A stretch of 50,713 nucleotides of DNA from the NCBI GenBank assembly GCA_963615055.1, contig CAVEFO010000007.1, positions 1 through 50,713 on the forward strand, in the 5' to 3' direction. Source of the DNA: UBA1822 sp963615055 (GTDB taxonomy: Bacteria > Bacillota > Negativicutes > Veillonellales > Dialisteraceae). Below, in pieces: positions 44,701-50,713 of this stretch. The first letter of the stretch is position 1; each line of letters starts with the position of its first letter. The position numbers and the translations under genes were made by a program. The notes beneath the pieces were generated by a model. The model made no database searches, was not told where the DNA came from, and saw nothing but the letters and a program-made list of their open reading frames with translations.

Positions 44701-47700
44701 ATGCGAATCCGATCACGCATGGCACGAATAGTGCGGCGTATGGGTACAAGGCGAATGCGCAGGCGGAAAATTCCGTGGCGTACGGCTACAATGCGATCGT
44801 CAATGCGACGGGCAATACCGGCGCGGTCGCTCTCGGTGCGAATTCCGTCGTCGCTGCAAACAGCGGCAATGTCGTTTCCGTCGGCGGCGGGACAGATGCA
44901 ACCGGAAAAACCATCACGCGTCGGATTACGAATGTGGCGGCCGGGACTTGGGATGAAAAGGATGCGAATTACAACAACGGTACGGATGCCGTCAATGTGA
45001 AGCAGCTGAAAGACAAGCTCGGCACGGCGGGGATCGTCGATTGGAAGGGTGAGACGGAGGATCAGACGGATCAGTGGCTCGCGACGGACTTTGAGAATGA
45101 AGTCAAGACGCGTGCGAAGAATTCTACGTCCTATGGCTACAATTCGTCGGCCGCGGCGGAAAGCTCTTTGGCTCTCGGCTACGGCGCGACGGTCGCTCTC
45201 GATGCGACGACTGCCAAGACGACCGGTGCCATCGCTTTGGGCTCCGACTCGCAGGTCTTGGCGACGGATGGCAATGTCCTCTCCGTCGGCAGCGAGGGAA
45301 ATGAAAGAAAGATCATCCATGTGGCGAAAGGGACTGCGGATACGGATGCCGTCAATGTGGAGCAGCTCGATGAGGCGATCATCGTTGACTGGGATAAGAA
45401 GACGGATAGTACGGCGCAGCATTGGCTCGGCACCGACTTCGGCGCGAACGTGACGCATGTGGCGAATACGACGGCGTACGGCTACGGCGCACGGGCGAAT
45501 GGGGAGACGTCCTCGGCCCTCGGCTACAATGCGGTCGTCAATGCGGATGCGGCAGCGGGCTCCGTCGCTTTGGGCGCGGGGTCTGTCGCGACGGCCGTCA
45601 CGATGAGTGGTACGGATTCCACGCCCGTTTCCGTCATTTCCGTCGGGAACGCGGCGAATAATCTCTATCGCCGTGTGACGAATGTGGCGGACGGCGTCGA
45701 TGAGCATGATGCGGTCAATATGTCGCAGCTGAAAGATTCACTCGATGAAGCCGGTATCGTCGATTTCGGTACGGATAAGACGTCCACGACGACGAATCAT
45801 TGGCTGTCCACGGATTTCCGTGCGGAGAATGTCACGCACGGGCTGAATTCCACGGCGTACGGGTATCTGGCGAATGCGCAGGCGACGGAGTCTTCGGCTT
45901 TCGGTTACAATGCGGTCGTCAATAGCGATGCGGGTGCGGGTTCCGTTGCTTTGGGCTCGGGGTCTGTGGCGGCGAAAGTCACAGATGACGAAGACAATGT
46001 CATTTCCGTCATTTCCATCGGCGGCAGCGGTGTGACGCGTCGGATTACGAATGTGACGGCCGGCGTTGACGAAACGGATGCCGTCAATGTGAAGCAGCTC
46101 AATGATGCGATCATCGTTGACTGGGATAAGAAGACGGATAGTACGGCGCAGCATTGGCTCGCCACCGATTTCGGCACGACTGTGTCGCATGTGGCGAATA
46201 CGACGGCGTACGGCTACTTGGCGAGTGCGGGTGGCGCGACGTCCACGGCGATTGGTTACAACGCGGTCGTCGAAAATACGGCGGCAGCGGGCTCCATCGC
46301 TCTTGGTGCGAATTCCGTCGCGGCGCTTTCAAAGGATGTCGACGGCAATGATATCGGCGTCCTCTCTGTCGGCGGCAACGGTCTCTATCGTAAGATTACG
46401 AATGTGGCGGAAGGCGTCGCGGATACGGATGCGGTCAATGTGAAGCAGCTGCATGATGCGCTGAATAAGGCCGGTATCGTCGATTGGGGTATCAATACGT
46501 CGGACGGCGACAAGAATCGCTGGCTGTCCACAGACTTTGGGCAGGATGTCGATCACGGCACGAATTCGGCGGCGTACGGCTACAAAGCGAATGCGCAGGC
46601 GCAAAATTCCGTCGCAATCGGGTACAATGCGACTACGGGTGCGGATGCCACGGGCTCTGTCGTCCTCGGTGCGAATTCCACGACGAATGCCAGCAATGTC
46701 GTTTCCGTCGGCGGCAACGGCACGACGCGCCGCATTACGAATGTCGCGGACGGCATCATGGATGAAGCGGCGGAGAATTACAATGGCGGCACGGATGCCG
46801 TCACGGTGAAACAGCTGAAGCAAGCGGTCGTCGTCGATTGGGATAAGGTTTCCGGGACGAGCGGGGCTCATTGGCTGGCGACTGATTTCTCGGATACGGA
46901 TATCGACCACGCGACCAATTCGACGGCGTACGGCTATAAGGCTGCTGCCAATGCGGCGGATTCGACGGCGCTCGGCTACGGCGCGACGGTGGCGGAAGGG
47001 GCGACGGGCGGTATCGCACTCGGCGCGGGCTCGGTCGTCACCGCGGCGGACGGCAATGTCGTTTCCGTCGGCGGCGGGACAGATGCAACCGGAAAAACCA
47101 TCACGCGTCGGATTACGAATGTGGCGGCCGGTATCACGGATAAGACGGATCAGAATTACAATGGCGGCACGGATGCGGTCAATGTGAAACAGCTCACCGA
47201 TACGGTCGCGGATGCGGGCATCGTCAATTGGAGCGGAAATCGCGAATTGACGAATGCGAATCAGTGGCTCTCGACGGATATCAATCTGGAATTTAACACG
47301 AAGGGCACGAATTCGGCAGCGTACGGCTATGGGGCGAATGCGCAGGCGAAGGAATCAGCGGCCTTCGGGTATTATGCGGTTGTCGAAGAATCCGGCAATA
47401 CCGGCGCCATCGCTCTCGGTGCCAATTCCGTCGTCGCTGCAGACAGCGGCAATGTCGTTTCCGTCGGCGGCAACGGTGTGACACGTAAGATCACGAATGT
47501 GGCGCCTGGCACGTGGAAGGAAAGCGATGCGAATTACAACAACGGTACGGATGCCGTCAATGTGGCCCAGCTGAAGAATGCGATTGTTGTCAACTGGAGT
47601 GAAAACAAAGAGGCCGAGAAGCAATGGCTCGCGACGGATTTCAATCAGAATCTGACGCACGGAGATAATTCGACGGCGTACGGCTACCAAGCGGAAGCGG

Positions 47701-50381
47701 CGGGTGTCCGCACAGTGGCACTCGGCTACGGCGCGAAGGTGGCGAATGGCGGCAATACCAATGTCGGTGCCATCGCTCTCGGCGCAGGTTCGGTCGTCAC
47801 CGAGACGGACGGCAATGTTGTTTCCGTCGGCGGCAACGGCGTGACACGCCGGATTACGAATGTGGCAGCCGGTGTCAATGATACGGATGCGGTCAATGTA
47901 TCGCAGCTCGATGAGAAGATGAGCAAGGCGGGTATCGTCGACTGGAGTGGTGACAAGACGCTGGAAACGCAGTGGCTCTCCACGGACTTCGGCAAAGCGT
48001 TGACGACGACGCACGGAGAGAATTCTTCGGCGTATGGGTATCTCGCGAATGCGGTCGGAAAGACTTCTTCCGCTTTCGGCTACAACGCGACGACAACGGA
48101 AGCGGCGGAGAATTCTGTGGCAATCGGTTCGAATTCGGTCGCGACGCAGGAAAATACCGTTTCCGTCGGTGGCCGGACTTATATGGATGGCGCTACGGTC
48201 GTCACGGAAACCCGCCGGATCACGAATGTAGCGGCCGGTGTCGAGGATACGGATGTGGCGAATGTCAGCCAGTTGAAAAATTCTCTCATCATTGATTGGA
48301 ATCAGGAAGAGGGGACTGATAACAAGTGGATTTCCACGGACTTCGGAAAGACGGATGTCATTCACGGTGAGAATTCCACGGCGTACGGTAATGGCGCAAA
48401 TGCGCAGAATACGCAGTCGGTGGCAATCGGTTTCAATGCGGTCGCCAAAGCGCAGAATTCCGTGGCGATCGGCTCCGGCTCGGTCGCAACGAATGAAAAC
48501 ACCGTTTCCGTCGGTGATGCGGAAACCGGCACGTATCGTGTGATTACGAATGTCGGCGATGCGAAGGATGAGCACGATGTGGTCAACCTGAAGACTTTGC
48601 AGGAAAGAATCAATAATATCGGCGTCGTCGATTACGGCTCGAGTGCGGACGGTGCGGACGATCATTGGCTCTCGACGGATTTCGGCGCCGATGTCATCCA
48701 CGGTCTGAATTCCACGGCGTACGGCTATGGCGCGAATGCCTCTGCGGAACGGACTGTCGCAATCGGCTATGAAGCGAAAGCGACGGCCAAGGGGGCGGTC
48801 GCGATTGGCTCGGATTCGATTGCCAATGTCGAAAACACCGTTTCCGTCGGCGGCAACGGCCTCACGCGCAAGATTACGAATGTGGCGGCCGGCGTCGCGG
48901 ATACGGATGCGGTCAATGTGTCTCAGCTCAATGCGGTCTACAAAGTGCTGGAAGACAACGGTATTTCGAAGGATACGGATATCAGCCAGAGCATCGCGGA
49001 TGCAAAGAATGACCTCTCGCTCGCGAAGAAGGATCTCGAGGTCGCGCAGAAGGATTTGGAAGATGTCCAGGATATTTTGGACAAGAACGGCATCAGCGGA
49101 ACGTCTAATATCGGCGGCCGTCTCGACACGGTAGAGAACAAGCTGAGCGGGCTCGTCGGCGAAGGCAATACGTACGGCGGCACGCACAGTACGATTATCG
49201 GCAGTTACAACACGACGGGCGGTGACGCTTCTTCGGCGCTCGGTTATCATAATACCGCGACGGGAGACCATTCCACCGCGACGGGGAACAACAATCAAGC
49301 GACAGGAAACAACAGCTCGGCGTATGGTACGGAGAACCAGGCGAAGGGCGATTATTCCACGGCGATCGGGAACAATAACATTGCCGAGAAGGAAAATTCG
49401 ACGGCAACGGGCTCGAACAACAAAGCGACAGGCGAAAATTCGACGGCAACGGGCTACCAAAATGAAGCTTCCGGCACGAATTCGACCGCATCCGGCTCCG
49501 GGAATACAGCGTCGGGCGAGAATGCTTCGGCGTATGGGTACAACAACCAAGCGACGGGCAATAACAGCGCGGCGATGGGCTCCGGCTCGATTGCAGGCGG
49601 CGACGGCTCGATTGCTATCGGCAAGAATGCAGAAGCGCAGGGTGAGAATTCCATCGCCATCGGCACGGACAGCAAGGCTACGGGCGGCGGGATTGCCATC
49701 GGCCAGGGCTCGACATCTTCGGAATCCGGCACCGTTTCCTTCGGTGACGGCACCAATAATCGTCGGCTGACGAATGTGGCGGACGGTGTCAATGATAATG
49801 ACGCGGTCAACATGAAACAGTTGAATGAAGTTTCCGATAAGGTCGATGGTTTTGACAGCCGTATTACAGAGGCGGAGAATAAGGTCAAGAATATCGATAA
49901 CCGGATGACGGGTGTGGAAACGCGTATGGCGGAAACGGAAACGCGCGTGAACAAAGTCGGCGCCGGTGCCGCAGCTCTCGCTTCGCTCCATCCGCTCGAA
50001 TTCGATCCGGATGACAAGGTGACGTATGCAATCGGCTACGGGCATTACAAGAATGCGAATGCGATTGCGATGGGCGCCTTCATCCGTCCGAATGATCGCG
50101 TGATGCTGAGTGTGGGCGGCTCGTTTGCGGGCGGCGAAAGCATGTTCAATTCGGGCGTGGCCTTCAGCATCAGCAACGGCAAGCCGTCGGCTCGTCTCTC
50201 CAAGGCGGCGCTCGTCAAGAAGATTAACGCGCAGAATGAACGCATGAGCGAGCAGGACGCAGAAATCGCCGAACTCAAAGCGGCGGTCGAAAAGCTCATG
50301 GCAAAGAACGGCATGTTGCCGGATGTCTCGCATGAGATTGTTTCGTCTTCTGATGATGGGAAGAGGGAAGTGAAGAAATAA
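35742..50381 (+). CDS. Giant trimeric autotransporter adhesin 2 (YadA-like, type Vc)
   Basis: A 4879-residue paralogue of the preceding adhesin with the same domain order. Signal peptide ~1-25 (ends VFAAG). Residues ~28-2310 are head repeats, many in YQN, GNQN and GYNN forms. From ~2320 to 4400 are 14 connector-head-neck modules, again with an enlarged second one. A heptad-rich coiled coil (~4400-4473, with DLSLAKKDLEVAQKDLEDVQ), a second head (~4476-4663), a neck and stalk, and a YadA anchor (from GAGAAALASLHPLEF at ~4740 to ~4820) follow. The last ~60 residues form a coiled coil and a charged tail past the barrel. Codon use is uniform (Thr-ACG, Ala-GCG) and like the right two-thirds of adhesin 1. 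Host-cell, matrix or co-aggregation binding is family-based inference. Confidence 0.93.
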   Translation: MKKQTFKYAVLAMLLATAGGNVFAAGTGNNQLGTGTTINADKNNQTAAGTESITDGDAATVYGYKNKAEGTSAVAIGSGSADAYNQAIGDYTIAIGYLNSVAAEAGGDAIQAATGIGYMTTVSASYATAIGASTTASGEHSSAIGYNASSEGAYSVAVGSLSHATGESASAIGVGGYAADGVTAIYNEASGNKSNAFGYQNTAKGMSSNAFGSQNKALYNYATSVGVSNVVGGKKSADGTTYTETESIQSSAFGYGNYIAANYATAVGYQNEAYGENSVTIGWKNIASQANAVAIGNQNVGDAESGTAVGQQNTIYGTYAVADGTQNVSGTTTTTSTGTTSTTRTTAVGQMNRATSSYSVAIGYNNNNQFQKDSTTDYVTVGTYSAAIGVSNMASGNYSAAMGYQNTSSGANSSAMGQENVSGAQYASAMGYANKANGLKGSAIGSQNEVTTDGESASAIGADNLATAKYAAAIGSKNEAKAEAAAAIGQNNIVTASYASALGYQNTALYSYASAIGDENIVYAQYSSAVGSQNVAQHNYASAFGYGNIAGTATIAKDSEGKVTGVTYVSGEYSSAFGYMNNTNMLYTVGNGSSAVGNQNSAQGNLSAAFGYKNVSLGTESTAFGNQNTAVGTNAVAFGSTNTSGKTYTAEEAGGTAVTTSNTVAVGYNNRAYGSGNAPGTVDKYGYSSAVGYDNTANGDYSSAYGYKNVANGAYSSSFGDENTTNGNYSTAFGRSNTTNGIYSTAVGYSNTTSADYQMAVGMENTFGATSENTEASEGKNYNMAYGAKNISGTTYVKNDKTYNTYNTIAVGYNNQALATNSAAFGNTNITYLGADYATVFGYNNKAYADYSTIAGETNTTYDGADYATVFGHQNDVRGQYSTAVGYDNDTKGDYQVGVGLYNKFYANTKLKADGTPETDSSGPIYEAKETDAPGGKLYNIAVGVSNVSGTNVDGKNTYNTVAVGYSNKAYATNSVSVGNQNITTGDASVATGYLNEIAGAYSTGFGYDNKTTGAYQIVVGVQNEMVATSSVTETGHDPDNVAVGAKNKAGKDYKVGDVTYTTEQATAVGYQNYAYANYSLAMGHTNTVNLGADYSVAAGYGNTSSGAYSVLFGYQMTTNNAAYQIGIGQSNAFGTSAAGSSEETDGKNYNMAIGGANTTGGMYAKDSVTYNTHDTLAVGTKNNAAANVSAAFGSANTTNVGADYSVVAGYSNTANAEGSTIYGQGNVTKAGATYQIFVGSNNKSESGNYTTETDEATSNPYEGNNIAVGARNSSGATYTKDSATYNTHDTLAVGYGNYARGNYSSAIGSSNKTAALAAYSIAMGYSNEVAGQYSTMYGYGNNNTADYQVGIGNQNKFGGTLNGNTEEKGADGTSNVALNNLAVGGGNTSGGTYTVSGSTYNAVNTTAIGYKNTASGNNATSVGSTNTASGQGAVAMGYNNTAAGKDSVTYGRHNVTNAEGQIQIGLENKTETNSTYQTEGNVSANNIAIGYESTSGKTYQKDSTYYNSHDTLAVGYQSKSYGNESTAMGYQSVANGDYSVAVGYQSTATGAHSVSFGDENTTESDYQIAVGIKNKFGTNKNYSTEDNASAYNVAIGAEVTSGSTYTKDGTSYNTVNTTAVGVSSKAYSTDSTAVGSQAQAGEDKKGYETREATAVGYKAMALGQDSTAIGSHAVASGIGATAIGYNTSDSESKLLASGDYSSAFGTDSRATQEKATAVGYNAYANGTRTTAIGTNVEITLTGSLLTDSVALGTSSTIGSSYASLLGISSTIGSAANYSTAIGYRDTIGNNATASLVAGYGQNISNAHHSTAVGSAYTTEYVEDSLYGNETSSSFSSAFGTMNKATGARSTAVGAGYFNAYSSTQIYAFYNEATADGASVFGYLNKASKMGATAFGSGFVVTDADGKVDKATYNEAQGLRSTAIGYANSALGDDSTAIGHLTSTAVSTTSSTAIGNGYSYILSDGTTKYEYTKTVGNRATAIGYADTATGDNSTAIGYMSHSKGADSTAIGTGFSTTGADGSVTYTYNEATGNKSTAVGYVNKAEKDSTTAVGYLNQASGEFATAIGAGYTDSGNNFVYNKATGAYSSVFGFGNVASAANALAMGSSNTDGTQTNQAVSSASTAIGYGNTAGTAVGTGINEKAWATAIGFANTVKGMNAVGIGRENTTSSDSDNAVLIGKTNTTISANAVDLKGNQGINAAGYGNDNTVSGNYAAAFGNTNKAYEKYAVSIGTENTSGVDGEANGYQITMGYSNEAVGGKAVAIGYDNTARGTSSIALGTKAQTEEGVENAVAIGTSAKAKDSRTDAEKELTYITINTVSFGDSTESDGFTTGIVSRLTNVAEGLLDTDAVNVKQLRESIGIVEFDHEYAMSGNHYLNTTFGISSISHGTDSTAYGYMANATGNYATAFGYNTTAAGEGSLAMGNGAATAEDATNGVAIGKDSNSKAENAYAIGTGAKALAKDSVAIGTGATVNADAGAGSVALGSGSVASNVTDDAGNTVSVISVGNGTNNYRIVNLAEGVQNTDAVNLAQMERAVMDKVAGSGIVEFNHYYRISGEENKHWLATTFDDVYDKGLDSTAYGYKSRATGAYAVAIGSGWVETLESGSTVDHLNLASSYGSNAFGFANQSVNRYATAIGANNLAGDADQAASDTYGWQTAVGYANTATGNQAVALGYENTATGAASVAVGNQAEATGQSSLAIGSSYTDTETGTTKTTADGFGTTAIGYGTTAIGTMNTAIGAKNKVTGPKESAAVVSQLNTAVGSENTIYSKAGSGAFGYQNTIGDATTGEVSYSYGVGYGNTVSSAYSSAFGISNTIDAITPAEGTPSATALGYGNTVSAQYGTALGYDNTVASMATAATVLGSSAKAAGAASLALGNKAYTTANNTTAIGYEATAKDARTDEEQAANAKINTVSFGHANGDTAADGTTYEDERLSRLTNVAEGVEDYDAVNVKQMNDANIVDFDKKYAESGHNRWLSTDFDEDTDANPITHGTNSAAYGYKANAQAENSVAYGYNAIVNATGNTGAVALGANSVVAANSGNVVSVGGGTDATGKTITRRITNVAAGTWDEKDANYNNGTDAVNVKQLKDKLGTAGIVDWKGETEDQTDQWLATDFENEVKTRAKNSTSYGYNSSAAAESSLALGYGATVALDATTAKTTGAIALGSDSQVLATDGNVLSVGSEGNERKIIHVAKGTADTDAVNVEQLDEAIIVDWDKKTDSTAQHWLGTDFGANVTHVANTTAYGYGARANGETSSALGYNAVVNADAAAGSVALGAGSVATAVTMSGTDSTPVSVISVGNAANNLYRRVTNVADGVDEHDAVNMSQLKDSLDEAGIVDFGTDKTSTTTNHWLSTDFRAENVTHGLNSTAYGYLANAQATESSAFGYNAVVNSDAGAGSVALGSGSVAAKVTDDEDNVISVISIGGSGVTRRITNVTAGVDETDAVNVKQLNDAIIVDWDKKTDSTAQHWLATDFGTTVSHVANTTAYGYLASAGGATSTAIGYNAVVENTAAAGSIALGANSVAALSKDVDGNDIGVLSVGGNGLYRKITNVAEGVADTDAVNVKQLHDALNKAGIVDWGINTSDGDKNRWLSTDFGQDVDHGTNSAAYGYKANAQAQNSVAIGYNATTGADATGSVVLGANSTTNASNVVSVGGNGTTRRITNVADGIMDEAAENYNGGTDAVTVKQLKQAVVVDWDKVSGTSGAHWLATDFSDTDIDHATNSTAYGYKAAANAADSTALGYGATVAEGATGGIALGAGSVVTAADGNVVSVGGGTDATGKTITRRITNVAAGITDKTDQNYNGGTDAVNVKQLTDTVADAGIVNWSGNRELTNANQWLSTDINLEFNTKGTNSAAYGYGANAQAKESAAFGYYAVVEESGNTGAIALGANSVVAADSGNVVSVGGNGVTRKITNVAPGTWKESDANYNNGTDAVNVAQLKNAIVVNWSENKEAEKQWLATDFNQNLTHGDNSTAYGYQAEAAGVRTVALGYGAKVANGGNTNVGAIALGAGSVVTETDGNVVSVGGNGVTRRITNVAAGVNDTDAVNVSQLDEKMSKAGIVDWSGDKTLETQWLSTDFGKALTTTHGENSSAYGYLANAVGKTSSAFGYNATTTEAAENSVAIGSNSVATQENTVSVGGRTYMDGATVVTETRRITNVAAGVEDTDVANVSQLKNSLIIDWNQEEGTDNKWISTDFGKTDVIHGENSTAYGNGANAQNTQSVAIGFNAVAKAQNSVAIGSGSVATNENTVSVGDAETGTYRVITNVGDAKDEHDVVNLKTLQERINNIGVVDYGSSADGADDHWLSTDFGADVIHGLNSTAYGYGANASAERTVAIGYEAKATAKGAVAIGSDSIANVENTVSVGGNGLTRKITNVAAGVADTDAVNVSQLNAVYKVLEDNGISKDTDISQSIADAKNDLSLAKKDLEVAQKDLEDVQDILDKNGISGTSNIGGRLDTVENKLSGLVGEGNTYGGTHSTIIGSYNTTGGDASSALGYHNTATGDHSTATGNNNQATGNNSSAYGTENQAKGDYSTAIGNNNIAEKENSTATGSNNKATGENSTATGYQNEASGTNSTASGSGNTASGENASAYGYNNQATGNNSAAMGSGSIAGGDGSIAIGKNAEAQGENSIAIGTDSKATGGGIAIGQGSTSSESGTVSFGDGTNNRRLTNVADGVNDNDAVNMKQLNEVSDKVDGFDSRITEAENKVKNIDNRMTGVETRMAETETRVNKVGAGAAALASLHPLEFDPDDKVTYAIGYGHYKNANAIAMGAFIRPNDRVMLSVGGSFAGGESMFNSGVAFSISNGKPSARLSKAALVKKINAQNERMSEQDAEIAELKAAVEKLMAKNGMLPDVSHEIVSSSDDGKREVKK
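44864..44944 (+). repeat. 81-bp exact intragenic repeat, copy 1
   Basis: Identical to 47051-47131. It spans the end of a head and a neck (VVSVGGGTDATGKTITRRI and onward). Identity extends through synonymous positions. Confidence 0.9.
47051..47131 (+). repeat. 81-bp exact intragenic repeat, copy 2
   Basis: Second copy of the repeat at 44864-44944, 2187 bp downstream in frame. Confidence 0.9.
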
Positions 50382-50407
50382 TTTTTCTTCCGGTTTGTGA
50401 GAAATGA

Positions 50408-50443
50408 AAAGGGAGTCACTCTTTCGGGGGTGACTCCTTTTTT
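50408..50443 (+). terminator. Terminator of adhesin 2
   Basis: GGAGTCAC (50412-50419) and GTGACTCC (50430-50437) followed by six Ts, 27 nt after the stop codon. Confidence 0.85.
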
Positions 50444-50474
50444 GGTGCGCTCGGCTTTTTTTGTCAGGCGCAAG

Positions 50475-50510
50475 ATAGTTGTTAGTTGTTAGCTGTTAGA
50501 TATTAGTTTT
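50475..50510. repeat. 7-nt tandem array (TAGTTGT/TTAGCTG)
   Basis: TAGTTGT, TAGTTGT, TAGCTGT, TAGATAT, TAGTTTT: a 7-nt period with drift. Confidence 0.75.
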
Positions 50511-50572
50511 AAGTGGTGGCGGCTGTGAAAAAATATTTTCATGTTTTCTCATAGCTTCTCATATAAAATCAC

Positions 50573-50620
50573 GCGGGGCGGTTCCCCGCAGAACTCCTGT
50601 CGTTTTTCATTCTCTTTCTT
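50573..50620. repeat. 48-nt dispersed repeat with GC hairpin
   Basis: Identical over 48 nt to 15490-15537, with weaker similarity continuing to the left (CATGTTTT ... CATAGC). Contains GCGGGG-CGGTT-CCCCGC. Confidence 0.85.
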
Positions 50621-50713
50621 CCCCGTGGAAGAAAGAGAACGAAACAAGAGAAAGAAGACGCCGCCAGGGTAAAACAGTTAGAAGTTAGGAATTAGCAGTG
50701 AGCAGTTATTGAA

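Larger units (their letters stand above)
42823..48930 (+). repeat. Fourteen connector-head-neck modules in adhesin 2
   Basis: Fourteen units, from 44623 onward with a period of about 310-390 bp. Connectors are more uniform than in adhesin 1, e.g. HWLATDF, RWLSTDF and QWLSTDF, each followed by an AYGY head start and a neck. The second unit (about 43372-44610) is enlarged. Confidence 0.82.
50382..50713. other. Downstream intergenic region with repeats (window end)
   Basis: Holds the adhesin 2 terminator, a dispersed repeat copy (GCTCGGCTTT near 50450, TCAGGCGCAAGATAG at 50463-50477), 7-nt arrays at 50475-50510 and 50673-50709, and the 48-nt segment 50573-50620 shared with 15490-15537. No gene seen. 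Confidence 0.7.

Noticed and set aside
41904..45707. 1267-residue minus-strand open frame opposite adhesin 2
   Set aside because: Shadow of the adhesin repeats; no ribosome site or recognisable domain.

Overview
The window looks like a chromosomal segment of a diderm Firmicute (Negativicutes, most like Dialister, Megasphaera or Veillonella relatives). This is inferred. The gdpP-rplI pair, strong GGAGG ribosome sites, extended -10 promoters, a holin-like type I toxin and a yybP-ykoY riboswitch are Firmicute-like. The two giant trimeric autotransporter adhesins at the right end need an outer membrane.

Layout. (1) 1-5552: an AT-rich, co-directional four-gene cassette with an unrecognised protein, a GHKL/MORC-like ATPase and two further proteins. 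It is bracketed by two near-identical ~65-nt copies of a terminator hairpin. It resembles a mobile conflict or defence operon and is the best candidate here for an undescribed system. (2) 5555-8117, minus strand: a class II Fic AMP-transferase with a winged helix, then an HTH-like protein translationally coupled to a small nitroreductase. (3) 8465-16485: core genes gdpP, rplI, gdhA, ligA, a second nitroreductase, and a TMEM165/GDT1 manganese exporter behind a manganese riboswitch. (4) 16486-17693: a holin-like type I toxin with a convergent antisense RNA, and next to it a second copy whose toxin is truncated but whose antisense RNA gene looks intact. (5) 17694-19310: a leaderless gamma-glutamyltransferase-family protein. 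(6) 19311-20438: 1.1 kb of non-coding DNA rich in 7-bp repeats. (7) 20439-50381: two tandem giant adhesin genes (5072 and 4879 residues) with the same domain order. Each has a signal peptide, a ~2300-2400-residue YadA-type head, 14 modules that return from neck to head, a short coiled coil, a second small head, a neck, a YadA anchor and a C-terminal coiled coil beyond the barrel.

How the parts work together. The adhesins are the surface-attachment investment of this locus. They are large recombining repeat genes, and the first contains three zones of different codon use within one frame. The core genes (c-di-AMP turnover, ribosome, glutamate metabolism, DNA ligase, manganese export) are ordinary. 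The accessory pieces (four-gene cassette, Fic protein, type I toxin pair) sit between them. Gaps carry a dispersed repeat family built from 7-nt units. Long minus-strand open frames opposite the adhesins are artefacts of repeat composition and were not annotated.
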